Shown: positions 24,950 to 35,334, numbered from the stretch's first letter. The stretch: DNA of 64,000 nucleotides from Coprobacillaceae bacterium UN01-12pH3A (GCA_027676805.1 JAQENU010000002.1:1-64000), one strand, 5' to 3'. Notes: generated from the letters alone by a model not told the origin. Made by a program: numbers and translations.

Positions 24950-26296
24950 ATGATTCAATCAACCCTAGCCATCCTCGCCAGTAAAAGTGCTTCGTTCATT
25001 TTGAAAAAGGGATTTAAGAAGGGAACCAGTTTACCAGGAAAAATTGCCAGTAAAATCTGTCCGGATATCATGCGTTATGTCTCAAAACATGTCAAGATCG
25101 TGTTGATTACGGGAACTAACGGAAAAACAACGACCACCAGCATGGTCTATCATATGGCAGATAAGACTGAGGTTCCTGCTTTCAGCAATGTCAGCGGTGC
25201 TAATATGGAATGGGGGATCATTACTTCATTCATTGATCACTACCGTTTCTTTAAAAAGGAAGAAAAAACAGCCATTATCGAAATTGATGAAGCCAATGTC
25301 CCTTTAATCTGTCGTCATGTTAAACCGGATATTATTTGTATTACCAATCTTTTCCGTGATCAGCTTGATCGCTATGGAGAAGTCTATACAACTTTAGAAA
25401 AAATCATGAAAGGTGTTGCTTATCATCCGGATACACTTTTAATTCTAAATGGTGATGAACCGCTATTAGGACATTTAGACTGTCCAAACCCTAAACGCTA
25501 CTACGGATTTAATGTAACTTACGATCAAGATCAGCAGATCGAAATGAATACCGATGCAAAACACTGCATTGTGTGCAAGCATCCTTATGATTATGATTTT
25601 GTTACTTACAATCATTTAGGAAAATATCATTGTCCAAACTGCGGCTATGAACGTCCGAACTTAGACGATGGGGTTGACGCCATTTTAGAGATGAAGCCCT
25701 ATGGTTCAAAAGTAATCATTAACAATGAAGAATATACAATTTCCCAAGCTGGACTGTATAATATCTACAATGCCTTATGTGCCTACAGCATTGCGGCTGC
25801 CTTATCAATCGAGCCTAGCATTATTAAAGATGTCTTGGAAAATCAGGAGTCTCGTTTTGGACGTCAGGAAGTCATTTCGTTGGAAGATAAAAAAATGACG
25901 ATTTTCCTTGTGAAAAACCCTGCCGGTTTCAATCAGACAATTGATACGATCGCTTTAGATCAAGAACCCATTACTTGCTTATTTATGCTTAACGATCGTT
26001 ATGCCGACGGAACTGATGTTTCATGGATTTACGATGTCCATTTAGAAAATTTGGCAAAACTGCCGATTAAAGAATATATCATCGGCGGGATTCGTGCCTA
26101 CGATATGGCGGTACGTTTAAAGATTGCAACCGGTCAAAGCGATCATCTTACTGTTTACGAGGATTATGAAGCCATCACCAAAGCCGTGCTGGCTGCCCCT
26201 ACAACTCATATTTATGCCACTCTTACCTATACGGCGATGCTGGAATATCGTAAATATTTGGAAAATGCCGGTTATATCAAGGATTACTGGAGGTAA
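24950..26296 (+). CDS. murT: Lipid II isoglutaminyl synthase, MurT subunit
   Basis: This 448-residue Mur-ligase-like protein has the ATP loop GTNGKTTTTS near residue 55, an internal zinc ribbon (CIVCK and CPNCG, about 205-228) characteristic of MurT, and the DUF1727 C-terminal domain (KNPAGFNQ, DRYADGTD). With GatD it amidates the D-Glu of lipid II to D-isoglutamine. GatD begins 2 nt after its stop. AAGGAG precedes the ATG. Confidence 0.95.
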   Translation: MIQSTLAILASKSASFILKKGFKKGTSLPGKIASKICPDIMRYVSKHVKIVLITGTNGKTTTTSMVYHMADKTEVPAFSNVSGANMEWGIITSFIDHYRFFKKEEKTAIIEIDEANVPLICRHVKPDIICITNLFRDQLDRYGEVYTTLEKIMKGVAYHPDTLLILNGDEPLLGHLDCPNPKRYYGFNVTYDQDQQIEMNTDAKHCIVCKHPYDYDFVTYNHLGKYHCPNCGYERPNLDDGVDAILEMKPYGSKVIINNEEYTISQAGLYNIYNALCAYSIAAALSIEPSIIKDVLENQESRFGRQEVISLEDKKMTIFLVKNPAGFNQTIDTIALDQEPITCLFMLNDRYADGTDVSWIYDVHLENLAKLPIKEYIIGGIRAYDMAVRLKIATGQSDHLTVYEDYEAITKAVLAAPTTHIYATLTYTAMLEYRKYLENAGYIKDYWR

Positions 26297-26298
26297 TT

Positions 26299-27018
26299 AT
26301 GGAACTACATATTTGTCATCTTTATCCGGATCTGCTTAATTCATATGGAGATATCGGGAATATATTAATCATGCAGCACCGTGCTAAGCAAAGAGGCATC
26401 GATGTGTTCATCCACAACATCAGTATGAATGATCCGTTTGAGCCTGATCTGTATGACATTGTCTTTTTTGGCGGCGGTCAGGATTTTGAACAAAGCATCG
26501 TTTCTGCGGATCTTAAAGAAAACAAACGCGATGCGATTAAACAGTATGTTGAAGATGGAAAAGTTCTGATCGCAATCTGCGGCGGTTATCAGCTGCTGGG
26601 AAAATACTATATGTCTGCCAACGATGAAAAGCTGGAAGGTCTTGACGTTTTAGACATTTATACAGAAAAAGGTGATCATCGTGCCATCAACAACTTAATC
26701 ATTCAAGATCACGATCATTACTATGTAGGATTTGAAAATCATTCCGGCAAGACCCATATCAATGGGTTAACCCCATTAGGCTTCGTCAAGTACGGCTTTG
26801 GCAATAACGGAGACGATCAACAAGAGGGATGCCGATACAAAAATACCATCGGTACCTATCTCCATGGACCACTGTTTTCTAAAAACCCTGAACTATGCGA
26901 TGAAATTCTGTTGAATGCTTTAAACTTTAAATATGAAGAAGTTGAGTTTGAACCATTGGACGATAATTTTGAAATGAAAGCTAAGCAAGCTATTCTCGAT
27001 CGTTATTTAAAATCATAA
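26299..27018 (+). CDS. gatD: Lipid II isoglutaminyl synthase, glutaminase subunit GatD
   Basis: This 239-residue class I glutamine amidotransferase has the nucleophile Cys in AICGGYQLLG (about 94) and the catalytic His in YLHGPLF (about 189). It supplies ammonia to MurT. MurT-GatD is the usual two-gene operon; a terminator follows. Confidence 0.95.
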   Translation: MELHICHLYPDLLNSYGDIGNILIMQHRAKQRGIDVFIHNISMNDPFEPDLYDIVFFGGGQDFEQSIVSADLKENKRDAIKQYVEDGKVLIAICGGYQLLGKYYMSANDEKLEGLDVLDIYTEKGDHRAINNLIIQDHDHYYVGFENHSGKTHINGLTPLGFVKYGFGNNGDDQQEGCRYKNTIGTYLHGPLFSKNPELCDEILLNALNFKYEEVEFEPLDDNFEMKAKQAILDRYLKS

Positions 27019-27022
27019 TTTT

Positions 27023-27044
27023 AGTCCTTTTGATGGGACTTTTT
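27023..27044 (+). terminator. Short hairpin with T-run after gatD
   Basis: AGTCC/GGACT, 5 bp, followed by T5. Weak on its own, but the larger palindrome follows immediately. Confidence 0.5.
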
Positions 27045-27052
27045 CTATACAA

Positions 27053-27080
27053 AAAGACAAAGCCAATTGGCTTTGTCTTT
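27053..27080. terminator. Bidirectional terminator between gatD and the esterase gene
   Basis: A perfect 28-bp palindrome with centre CCAATTGG; T-rich sequence lies on both sides, so it can serve the two convergent genes. Confidence 0.8.
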
Positions 27081-27819
27081 ATTTTAAGATTTCTTCTAAA
27101 AAGTAAGGGAATTGTTTCTGCCACCAAGGCCAGTCATGATTAACATCCTTTCCCCAAATATCGATCCAAGCCGGGATCTTTTTCGCATACAGCAGATCTC
27201 GTAACCGATAAGTGCTTTTGAGCATTTCATCTTCCCAAGCACCCTGACCGCAGCTGATGATGATCCTGCATTGACGATACTGTTCAATAAAAGGATGATC
27301 GATCGGCATTCCCATTAAGTAATCAATCGGTGTATTATCGTAGACATGTTCATCACAGAAATCTTGGAAGAAAATATCTGAATCATAGTATCCGCTCATC
27401 GCAATCGTTCCAAGAAATAAATAAGGACGTCGCAGCATGAAATTCACCGCATGGCTAGCTCCCATTGAACAGCCGACAGTAATAATGCGTTTACTTGAAC
27501 GGTTGATTTGACGGATTCTTGGCACCAATTCATGACAGATATAATAATACCATTGTTCATGCATATAAATACGGTGAGCAGGATTCCCACTTTGATCGCT
27601 CCATGTCTCTTTATCAATACTGTCACAACAGAAAACCTGAACGATACCACGATCAATTTTATCCTGTATAGTAGCAATCATGCCAAAGTTTTCAAAATCA
27701 AAGAAATGACCATTCTGAGCCGGGAAGACTAATAACGGCTGCCCTCCATAGCCATAAACTTTAAACTCCATCTGTCTTTGCAGACAGGGACTGTATTCTT
27801 TATAGTAGTGTGTATCCAT
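27079..27819 (-). CDS. Alpha/beta-hydrolase, putative esterase family
   Basis: This 246-residue protein has the nucleophile elbow GCSMGAS (about 117-123) and a likely catalytic His in NHDWPWW near the C-terminus, as in the esterase D/putative-esterase family. There is no signal peptide. It starts directly after the stop of the ATP-grasp gene, so the two form an operon. An ATP-grasp ligase with an esterase suggests making and cleaving an ester or amide of an unidentified metabolite; the substrate cannot be read from sequence. Confidence 0.8.
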   Translation of the reverse strand: MDTHYYKEYSPCLQRQMEFKVYGYGGQPLLVFPAQNGHFFDFENFGMIATIQDKIDRGIVQVFCCDSIDKETWSDQSGNPAHRIYMHEQWYYYICHELVPRIRQINRSSKRIITVGCSMGASHAVNFMLRRPYLFLGTIAMSGYYDSDIFFQDFCDEHVYDNTPIDYLMGMPIDHPFIEQYRQCRIIISCGQGAWEDEMLKSTYRLRDLLYAKKIPAWIDIWGKDVNHDWPWWQKQFPYFLEEILK

Positions 27820-29016
27820 TTAAGCTCCTTTCTGCTCATGAATAAAGCAAATAAACGCTTCAACTTCCGCCAAGCTCTCAAAACGAGCGGTGTACATTTG
27901 ATTTCCCATTGCCCCAGAAAGTATATCCGGCATTCTTTCACACATCACCATATGACGGTAATAGCGATCCATAATTTCCTGATGATAATGCTTGTATTCT
28001 TTCATATCCCGCTGACTGGCATAAACACAGAAATATGGGCGAGACAATCGGTCATAGTGACTTTCATCGTTTAACACCATATCGGCATAGATCGAATAGA
28101 TATCTATATTATTGGCATAATTCATCATATCCGTCGTATAGCCTCCGGGCGGACGCATATTCACTTCTAAACCAATGATGTCTCCTTTTCTGCCAAGTCC
28201 GATCTTATCCTCATTTAATCGGAAAAATTCACAGTGGAAAAAACGTCTCTGACTATCAAAGACTGCCACTACTTTACGCCCTGCATTTCTGACATCCTCA
28301 GGAATTTCCCGCAATGAATAGTAAGCTAAATCCTGCTGTTCATTGACAATATCCATGATTGGCTTTGGAAAAACATGGCTCGTTTCAAATAAAACCACTC
28401 TTTTTGAATTGGCAATCCCATCATAAGAAATAATCGTGCCATTGACAAATTCTTCCATAATATACGGAATCTCTGGCAACTCTGCATAGAAATCCGCTAA
28501 TGCCTGATCGTTATCGATACGATAGGTTTTAGCGGCTCCTACCCCATTATTAGGTTTTACAATAACCGGGTAGCCGACTTCTTTGATAAAAGCCTTGCCT
28601 TCTTCTAATGTTGTTACTAAATGATAGCGTGCGCTTTTTACACCCGCCTTTTCATAATAGTGCTTCATCTCGGATTTCAGCTTAAATTCATTGATGTGCT
28701 GAATTTGCATTCCTGTCGTAATATTAAATGCAGTACGCAGTCTTGCATCCATTTCCAGCCAGTATTCATTATTCGACTCCAGCCAGTCAATTTTTCCATA
28801 CTGATGAATAAAATACCCCATTGCCTTAATCATTTGTTTTTCATCTTCCATGTCGTCCACACGATAATATTCTGTGACGGCCTGAATCAACTGATCCCCT
28901 AACGCATCATAAGGCGTATCCCCGATCGCCAACACATTGACTCCGCGACGTTTCAAACGGTCACAGAAATGCCAATAGTTTTTTGGAAATTGAGGTGAAA
29001 TAAAAACAAAATTCAT
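27820..29016 (-). CDS. ATP-grasp carboxylate-amine ligase-like protein
   Basis: This 398-residue protein begins MNFVFISPQFPKNYW with a Rossmann-like pre-ATP-grasp domain. The ATP-grasp part contains YPVIVKPNNGVGAAKT (about 150), IMEEFVNG and LEVNMRPPGG (about 270), the last carrying the Mg-binding Glu and Asn. The reaction is probably ATP-dependent ligation of a carboxylate to an amine or other nucleophile. It is coupled to the esterase gene. Relatives are common in Firmicutes but mostly uncharacterised. Confidence 0.82.
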   Translation of the reverse strand: MNFVFISPQFPKNYWHFCDRLKRRGVNVLAIGDTPYDALGDQLIQAVTEYYRVDDMEDEKQMIKAMGYFIHQYGKIDWLESNNEYWLEMDARLRTAFNITTGMQIQHINEFKLKSEMKHYYEKAGVKSARYHLVTTLEEGKAFIKEVGYPVIVKPNNGVGAAKTYRIDNDQALADFYAELPEIPYIMEEFVNGTIISYDGIANSKRVVLFETSHVFPKPIMDIVNEQQDLAYYSLREIPEDVRNAGRKVVAVFDSQRRFFHCEFFRLNEDKIGLGRKGDIIGLEVNMRPPGGYTTDMMNYANNIDIYSIYADMVLNDESHYDRLSRPYFCVYASQRDMKEYKHYHQEIMDRYYRHMVMCERMPDILSGAMGNQMYTARFESLAEVEAFICFIHEQKGA

Positions 29017-29130
29017 CTTACACCCCTCCTTTGTTTTATTATACCATGAACTCTAAATAAGTAACTATCTAATCTTTCTTTTTTAAGCCTTTACATTTCT
29101 TATTATTTGTCTTTTTAAGAATTTAAAGAA

Positions 29131-29189
29131 AAAGATCTGTACACTATTTCCTCATCTCTATAGAAATGACAATAGCGCCGCAGATCTTT
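29131..29189 (-). terminator. Long hairpin after the alpha/beta-hydrolase gene
   Basis: AAAGATCTG and CAGATCTTT pair around a long loop with additional AATAG/CTATT pairing, followed by TTCTTT on the minus strand. Probably the terminator of the gene at 29188-30114. Confidence 0.65.
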
Positions 29190-30114
29190 ATTTTATGTAT
29201 TGATCGATAAATTCAAATACTTTTAAATAATAATAAGGCTTCGTTTGACTCAATGCATGTCCGGCTCTGGATGCCGTAATGATTTCTTTAGGTGCCGCAC
29301 AGGCATTATAGTTTTCAAACACCATCGTAAAAGGAACAAAATCATCTTCCTGCCCATGAATAAACAAGGTCGGTGTTTTTGATTTACGTAGCTGTTTGAT
29401 TGTATCTACTTCCCCGATTGAATACCCTGCTTTGCTGCGCATCACGCAGTCAATTCCCGCTAAAACGCTGATCGGCGGCAAATGATAAAGACGTTTAATC
29501 TGGTCCGCAAAAACATCATAGAGATTCGAATACCCACAGTCTTCAATCGCACATACGACATTGCTTGGCAGATCTTCACCGGTTGTCATCATGACCGTTG
29601 CGGCTCCCATGCTGATTCCATATAACACAATTTGAGCTGATGGATAACGCAATAAAATATGTTCAATCCATTTCACGACATCTAAGCGATCATGCCAGCC
29701 CATACCGATATAATCTCCTTCACTAAGTCCATGCCCACGACAGTCAACAATCAGTACATTAAATCCTCTGTCATAAAACTCTTTTCCGTTTTGGAAGACA
29801 TACTTTGCCTCACTTTGATACCCATGAACAATGATCACCCATTTATCACTGCCCGGATTTAAAAATTGATAGCCCGCCAGTTTTAAATGATCAAAGCTGG
29901 AAATATAAACGATAGCATGCTCTGTTGTTTCTGCCCATTCTTTTCCTGCCTGACGTCTTGAATCAAGAACACTGTAGTCTGTTTCATCTTTTGTTTTTGC
30001 CGGCTTGTTGTGTCCTTTTAATACATTATTATACAAACGCTGGCACAATGAAAAATAAGTGATACTGACACCGGCTAAGGCACCGAGTGCAAATATTGTT
30101 TTTTTCTTATTCAT
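29188..30114 (-). CDS. Membrane-anchored alpha/beta-hydrolase
   Basis: This 308-residue hydrolase starts with a membrane segment (FALGALAGVSITYFSL) that probably anchors it. The fold is shown by WVIIVHGYQ (oxyanion region), VDCRGHGLSEG, the nucleophile elbow YGISMGAAT and the late HGQEDDFVP and AGHALSQ segments with the catalytic Asp and His. It resembles the YqkD/Bem46-like group. The substrate is unknown, and it is a single-gene unit. Confidence 0.82.
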   Translation of the reverse strand: MNKKKTIFALGALAGVSITYFSLCQRLYNNVLKGHNKPAKTKDETDYSVLDSRRQAGKEWAETTEHAIVYISSFDHLKLAGYQFLNPGSDKWVIIVHGYQSEAKYVFQNGKEFYDRGFNVLIVDCRGHGLSEGDYIGMGWHDRLDVVKWIEHILLRYPSAQIVLYGISMGAATVMMTTGEDLPSNVVCAIEDCGYSNLYDVFADQIKRLYHLPPISVLAGIDCVMRSKAGYSIGEVDTIKQLRKSKTPTLFIHGQEDDFVPFTMVFENYNACAAPKEIITASRAGHALSQTKPYYYLKVFEFIDQYIK

Positions 30115-30188
30115 ACATGACTCCTTTTTTATCTATCTTTTTATTAGTATAACACAAAAAGACATACAATGAAGTATGTCTTCCTATT

Positions 30189-32579
30189 TTATCCTCTTAA
30201 AATCGCCTGATGGTCTTTCTGCAAAGCCGTTAAAATATTGGTCAGGCATTCATTGACCTCTGCTTCTCCCAAGGTTTTCGTTGGATCTTGGAAGATAAGA
30301 TTGACAGCAATCGACTTTTTGCCTTCTTCGATATGTTCCCCCTGATAGACATCAAAGATAATTGCATCTTTTACCAAACGCTTGCTTGCACGTTTAATGG
30401 TGCGAATCATTGCATATGCTTCCTCTTTCACATCGACAACCAATGCAATATCACGAGTTACACTTGGATACTGAGGAACAGCCTCATATTTTAATTTCTT
30501 TGTCTTTAATTCGGCAATCACATTTAAGTTCAATTCTGCCACAAAAGTATCGGCAATATCATATTTTTTAGCCATTGTCGGATGTACCTGTCCGATATAT
30601 CCAACCAGCTGCTTATTGATATATAAATACCCGCTGCGTCCGGGATGCAAATATGGATTATCGCTTTCCACACGCTGCAATACATAACGTGATTCTTCAA
30701 TTCCTAATTTTTTAAATACAGCTTCCACAAATCCTTTGACTAAATAGAAATCTGCTTCCTTGCTGATTTTCTGCCATTTATTCACTAAATACGTTCCGCT
30801 GCAGGTAATGCCCAATGTAGAGATTTCAGAGTCCTTTGTATACGTATTGCTGATTTCAAAGATATTCACATCTTTATTTGAACGTGACTGATTATAGTTC
30901 ACCGCTTGAAGCATACTTGGCATAACTGATTTACGGGTTACGCTTCTTTCTTCTCCTAAAGGTGACATCAAGCATACGTTTTCATCTTTATGGAAATAAT
31001 TGAAATCTTCAACAATTGCGGGCGTTACCAATGTATAGGTCACAATTTCCTGCAATCCAAGATTTGACAATAAGTTTTTAATCAGCATTTTTCTTTGCTG
31101 AACCGGTGTACGCACTCCGGTAGTAGATGCCATGATTGGCAATGTTGACGGAATATGATCATAACCGTATAAACGTGCCACTTCTTCTACTAAATCTGCT
31201 TCTAACGTAATATCATGACGATGTGTCGGAACATTCACTACAAATTTCCCATCAGTCAATGTATAGTCAAATTTTAAGCTGTCAAAAATATCTGCAATTT
31301 CCTGAGTCGTGATTGCAGTGCCTAACAATTCGTTGGCACGGTTTTCACGTAAGCTGACCTGAATCGGTTCAGGTTTAACCCCAGTTTCAACACTATCATA
31401 AACCTCTCTTGCTTCTGATAGCTCCACTAACAATTCAGCGACACGGTCTAAAGTATGAAGACTGCTTGCAGTATCAATCGCATTTTTAATAAAACGCTGT
31501 GAGGCATCCGTTAATAAATTTAAACGACGTGCTGTCTTTCTTAAGCTTGCTCCATTGAAGGTTGCCACTTCGATCACAATATTCGTACTGTCATCTTCGA
31601 TCTTTGTTGAATCGGATCCCATGACACCGGCAATACACCCGACATCCCCGTCGACACAGACGATCACATCTTCTTTTTCCAGCTGGTATTTTTGACCATC
31701 CAATAAAGTTGCCTGATGATCTAATCCGGTTTTTACGATAAACTGTTTTTCTTTCATCTTATCATAATCATACATATGGATCGGCTGACCTGTTTCCAGC
31801 ATGACATAATTAGAAATATCCACAACATTATTGATCGGTTTGATCCCGCTTGCCATCAGTGCTGTTTTCAGCCATTGAGGCGATTCATGCGTTTTCACAC
31901 CCTTAACTAATTTCGCACCAAAATAAGGGCATTTTTTTGTTTCTGTAGCAACTTGGATATCGCCTTTGCCAACAGTCTTCACGGTCGCTTTAGGCAATGT
32001 CACATCACGCTTTAAAACGGCTCCTACTTCATAGGCAAATGCAATCAATGACATACAGTCTGCACGATTAGGGGTTAAAGAAATATCTAAAATATCATCA
32101 TCTAACCCAAGATAAGCTAATGCCTCTTCTCCGACAGGAGCACTTTCATCTAAAATCTCAATTCCGGCTTTTTGTTCTTCACTTTGGAAACGCGCATCAA
32201 TGCCGATCTCACTTAACGAACAGATCATTCCGTTAGATGCCTGACCGCGAATCACAGATTCTTTGATCTTCAATCCTCCGGCTAATTCACATCCCGGCAA
32301 AGCCACCATAACTTTTTGTCCTGCCGCTACATTCGGTGCCCCACAGACAATTTGATTAACAACACCCGGAGCGACCTCTACCTGACAGACATGCAGATGA
32401 TCAGAATCAGGATGCATCACGCATTCTTTGACATAACCGATCACAAGGTTCGTTCCATAAGCTAATTTTTCAACACCTTCTACTTCAAACCCGGCAGCTG
32501 TCACTAAATCTGCCAATTTAGAAGGTTCGATATCTTTTACTTGAACATATTGATTTAATACATTTAAACTTACTTTCAT
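30189..32579 (-). CDS. pheT: Phenylalanine--tRNA ligase beta subunit
   Basis: This 796-residue subunit has the full bacterial order: N-terminal tRNA-binding (EMAP-like) domain (about 40-155, with CGAPNV), B3/B4 editing domain, B5, the inactive synthetase core and a C-terminal ferredoxin-fold anticodon-binding domain (YPSVTRDIALVV). It starts 1 nt after pheS, and both are controlled by the T-box upstream of pheS. Confidence 0.97.
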   Translation of the reverse strand: MKVSLNVLNQYVQVKDIEPSKLADLVTAAGFEVEGVEKLAYGTNLVIGYVKECVMHPDSDHLHVCQVEVAPGVVNQIVCGAPNVAAGQKVMVALPGCELAGGLKIKESVIRGQASNGMICSLSEIGIDARFQSEEQKAGIEILDESAPVGEEALAYLGLDDDILDISLTPNRADCMSLIAFAYEVGAVLKRDVTLPKATVKTVGKGDIQVATETKKCPYFGAKLVKGVKTHESPQWLKTALMASGIKPINNVVDISNYVMLETGQPIHMYDYDKMKEKQFIVKTGLDHQATLLDGQKYQLEKEDVIVCVDGDVGCIAGVMGSDSTKIEDDSTNIVIEVATFNGASLRKTARRLNLLTDASQRFIKNAIDTASSLHTLDRVAELLVELSEAREVYDSVETGVKPEPIQVSLRENRANELLGTAITTQEIADIFDSLKFDYTLTDGKFVVNVPTHRHDITLEADLVEEVARLYGYDHIPSTLPIMASTTGVRTPVQQRKMLIKNLLSNLGLQEIVTYTLVTPAIVEDFNYFHKDENVCLMSPLGEERSVTRKSVMPSMLQAVNYNQSRSNKDVNIFEISNTYTKDSEISTLGITCSGTYLVNKWQKISKEADFYLVKGFVEAVFKKLGIEESRYVLQRVESDNPYLHPGRSGYLYINKQLVGYIGQVHPTMAKKYDIADTFVAELNLNVIAELKTKKLKYEAVPQYPSVTRDIALVVDVKEEAYAMIRTIKRASKRLVKDAIIFDVYQGEHIEEGKKSIAVNLIFQDPTKTLGEAEVNECLTNILTALQKDHQAILRG

Positions 32580-32580
32580 A

Positions 32581-33618
32581 TTAAGAGTCCTTTCTATTAA
32601 ATTGATTTAAGAAACGTAAATCAGAGCTATAGAAATGACGAATATCATCAATCCCATATTTCAGCATAGCGACACGTTCAAGCCCAATCCCAAAGGCGAA
32701 GCCTTGGTATTTCTTAGAATCAAAACCACACATATCTAATACTTTTGGGTTGACCATACCAGCTCCTAATATTTCAATCCAACCGGTCTGTTTACATATT
32801 GAGCATCCTTTTCCTCCACAGCTGAAACAAGAGATGTCTACTTCAACGGATGGTTCAGTAAATGGGAAATAGGAAGGACGGAAACGAATTTCTCTTCCCT
32901 CACCAAATATTTTATCGGCAAAGATTTGCAGAGTACCTTTAAGATCTGCCATCGTAATCGATTCATCGATAACCAAGCCTTCACATTGCGTAAACTGATG
33001 AGAATGGGTAGCATCATCATCATCTTTACGATATGTTTTTCCCGGACAAATAATCTTGATCGGTCCTTTTCCTTTTGCCGCTAACAAAGTACGAGCCTGT
33101 ACCGGTGAAGTATGTGTTCTCATTACTGTATTTTCATCGATATAGAAGGTATCCTGCATATCACGTGCCGGGTGATCCTTAGGCAGGTTTAATAACTCAA
33201 AGTTGAAATGATCCAATTCTACTTCAGGACCTTCGGCAATCTGATAACCCATTCCTAAGAATAAATCTTCCATTTCCTCTTGAATCATCGTTAAAGGATG
33301 TTTCGTTCCTTCGTGAACATGAAAAGACGGTAAGGTAATATCAATCACTTCTTCTGCTAATTTTTGATTAATAGCCGCCGCTTCCAATTTCACTTTTGCC
33401 TCATCAATAGCCGCTGTGATCGCTTGCTTCACTTCATTCGATATCTGTCCAAATGCAGCACGTTCTTCCGGCGCCATTGTTTTCATTGATTTCATTGCAT
33501 CTTGGATCGGTCCTTTTTTCCCAAGGAAATGGACTCTTAGATCATTCAGCACTTTTAAGTCAGGACATGCTTCAATCTGACTTAAAGCATCTTCTTTGAT
33601 TTTTAATAATTCATTCAT
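32581..33618 (-). CDS. pheS: Phenylalanine--tRNA ligase alpha subunit
   Basis: This 345-residue class II synthetase subunit has an N-terminal coiled-coil tRNA-binding domain, then motif 2 ([14 protein letters not shown]) and motif 3 ([14 protein letters not shown]). I prefer the ATG at 33618 because AAGGAG is 8 nt away from it; the ATG at 33624 lies only 2 nt from that site. It forms an alpha2-beta2 enzyme with PheT. Confidence 0.96.
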   Translation of the reverse strand: MNELLKIKEDALSQIEACPDLKVLNDLRVHFLGKKGPIQDAMKSMKTMAPEERAAFGQISNEVKQAITAAIDEAKVKLEAAAINQKLAEEVIDITLPSFHVHEGTKHPLTMIQEEMEDLFLGMGYQIAEGPEVELDHFNFELLNLPKDHPARDMQDTFYIDENTVMRTHTSPVQARTLLAAKGKGPIKIICPGKTYRKDDDDATHSHQFTQCEGLVIDESITMADLKGTLQIFADKIFGEGREIRFRPSYFPFTEPSVEVDISCFSCGGKGCSICKQTGWIEILGAGMVNPKVLDMCGFDSKKYQGFAFGIGLERVAMLKYGIDDIRHFYSSDLRFLNQFNRKDS

Positions 33619-33642
33619 ATGCATTTCTCCTTTACAAATAAA

Positions 33643-33862
33643 AAAGTCGCTCCTAAATAGGAACGACTCTATGATCGCGGTACCATCCTAATTCATGATC
33701 AGAAATATGATCATGCCCTTAATTCACGGTAACGTCGTGTAACGGCGAGGATTGGTCGCACTCCAAGGTGAATTCAATATATTCCTTGTAGAAAACTCTC
33801 AGCAATGTTTTCCTCTCTTAGACAATTTCTATATTTACTGGTCCTTATCTTCGTTTTTATAT
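33643..33862 (-). promoter_or_regulatory. T-box leader controlling pheST
   Basis: The minus strand contains the conserved T-box AGGATGGTACCGCG (33675-33688). It is followed by an intrinsic terminator whose stem (33646-33670) ends in T6. Upstream, a GAATTC (around 33770) offers the UUC Phe specifier codon. Uncharged tRNA-Phe is expected to stabilise the antiterminator and allow pheST transcription. Confidence 0.93.
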
Positions 33863-33867
33863 TTCCC

Positions 33868-33895
33868 ATTATAGCAAAATTCCCGATAAAAACAA
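33868..33895 (-). promoter_or_regulatory. Promoter of the pheST T-box transcript
   Basis: TTGTTT (33890-33895), 16-nt spacer and an extended -10 TGCTATAAT (33868-33876) on the minus strand. Confidence 0.75.
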
Positions 33896-33947
33896 GGTTC
33901 TTTTTTAGAATCATTTAAAGTTTAACCGCTGATTCCAATTTTAAACG

Positions 33948-34676
33948 CTACTTTGAATAATGATACATTAAAATACCGCCGGCGATCGCAACATTCAGTG
34001 ATTCCGCATTCTTAATCGGGATATAGACATTCTGATCGGTAAGCGACAGCAGTTCTTCGCTGACACCATTCCCTTCATTTCCTAATAAAATCGCCAAACG
34101 TTCCGGATGACTGACTTCCTGTATTTCTTTTCCATTTAACAAGCTGGTTCCATATACACTGACACCCTCATTGTGCAATTGCTGAATCGCCGTTTTTAAA
34201 TCCTGTTTGATGCAGTGGATATAAAAGATTCCGCCCTGAGAAGCACGAATAAACTTATCATTATATAAATCCACACTGTTTAACCCTAGTATGACCTGAT
34301 CATAACCAAAAGCAACAGCTGTTCTGACCAAGGTTCCAATATTGCCCGGATCCTGTAAATCATCTAATAATAAATAGCGGCTTCCCTCTTTTTTTAAAGT
34401 GGCATCGCTTTGCATTTTACATACGGCAATAATAGGCTGCGGCGTTTCTACCGAAGAAAGACGTTCAATGATGTCTTCACTTACTTCTATGACTTCTGCC
34501 GATGTATCGTAAGAATCTTGCAACGTCAAAATGGTTTCTGCAACACCCGCTTTCAACGCTTCTTCAACCAGATGTTCCCCTTCAACAAGGTAACGCTGCT
34601 GCTGATCACGATATTTTTTCTTTTTTAATTTCATGATTTCTTTAATTCTAGGATTATTGACTGAGGTTATTTTCAT
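33948..34676 (-). CDS. TrmH/SpoU-family RNA 2'-O-methyltransferase
   Basis: This 242-residue protein has an N-terminal substrate-binding domain (RYLVEGEHLVEEAL) and a C-terminal SPOUT domain with DDLQDPGNIGTLVRTA, LLGNEGNGVS and the final IPIKNAESLNVAIA, the three SpoU motifs. It methylates rRNA or tRNA riboses; the target cannot be fixed. Its start lies within the 3' end of the metallopeptidase gene (23-nt overlap). Confidence 0.92.
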   Translation of the reverse strand: MKITSVNNPRIKEIMKLKKKKYRDQQQRYLVEGEHLVEEALKAGVAETILTLQDSYDTSAEVIEVSEDIIERLSSVETPQPIIAVCKMQSDATLKKEGSRYLLLDDLQDPGNIGTLVRTAVAFGYDQVILGLNSVDLYNDKFIRASQGGIFYIHCIKQDLKTAIQQLHNEGVSVYGTSLLNGKEIQEVSHPERLAILLGNEGNGVSEELLSLTDQNVYIPIKNAESLNVAIAGGILMYHYSK

Positions 34677-35334
34677 GCTGTTCGCCTTCTTTCATAATAG
34701 TTTTATAATCAGGAATCCATTTTTCTATTTCCGCATAAAAAGCCGGTGAATGATTGGGATGAATAAAATGACAAAGTTCATGGACAATGACGTAATCAAT
34801 GAAGCGTTTATCCTTATGCACTAAAATAGGATTGAATGACACTTTATTACGCTGATAAAAGCATGCCCCATAGCGCCGCTTCGTTTTCTTCAATTCAATC
34901 ACCGGTACCGGAAAACGTGGTTCTTTCTGACAATAGTAATCGATCATCGTTTTAATATAACGATATAAATAGTCCTGTAGATAGCGATCTAGAACCGTTT
35001 TCATATTTTTATGATAAACAACAAAGCCTTCTTCTTTGATGACTACTTTTGCAACGTTCATATCTCGCAAAATAAGTGGATAGCGTTTACCTAAAAAATA
35101 AACATATCCACCATCTTGATAGATAACATCGGGCTGGTAGTTTTGAATCTTACTTTTAATCAATGCATAGCGATCGTTCAAAAACTTTTCAATAATCGGC
35201 AGTGGACAATAAAAAGGAGCGCTTATTTTTATCTTTCCGTTATCGATTCTTAAATACACATGCTTAATCTTTTTATAATGGATAAAATACTCGATTTCTT
35301 CATTCTCTATCCATAATGTTTTTTTTATTTCCAT
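34654..35334 (-). CDS. YgjP-like (DUF45) zinc metallopeptidase
   Basis: This 226-residue protein has the HExxH variant HELCHFIHPNHS near residue 188, typical of the YgjP/UTP-pyrophosphatase-associated DUF45 family, with RYGACF and SFNPILVH before it. It is predicted cytoplasmic. Overlap with the downstream methyltransferase gene suggests co-transcription. Confidence 0.87.
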   Translation of the reverse strand: MEIKKTLWIENEEIEYFIHYKKIKHVYLRIDNGKIKISAPFYCPLPIIEKFLNDRYALIKSKIQNYQPDVIYQDGGYVYFLGKRYPLILRDMNVAKVVIKEEGFVVYHKNMKTVLDRYLQDYLYRYIKTMIDYYCQKEPRFPVPVIELKKTKRRYGACFYQRNKVSFNPILVHKDKRFIDYVIVHELCHFIHPNHSPAFYAEIEKWIPDYKTIMKEGEQHENNLSQ

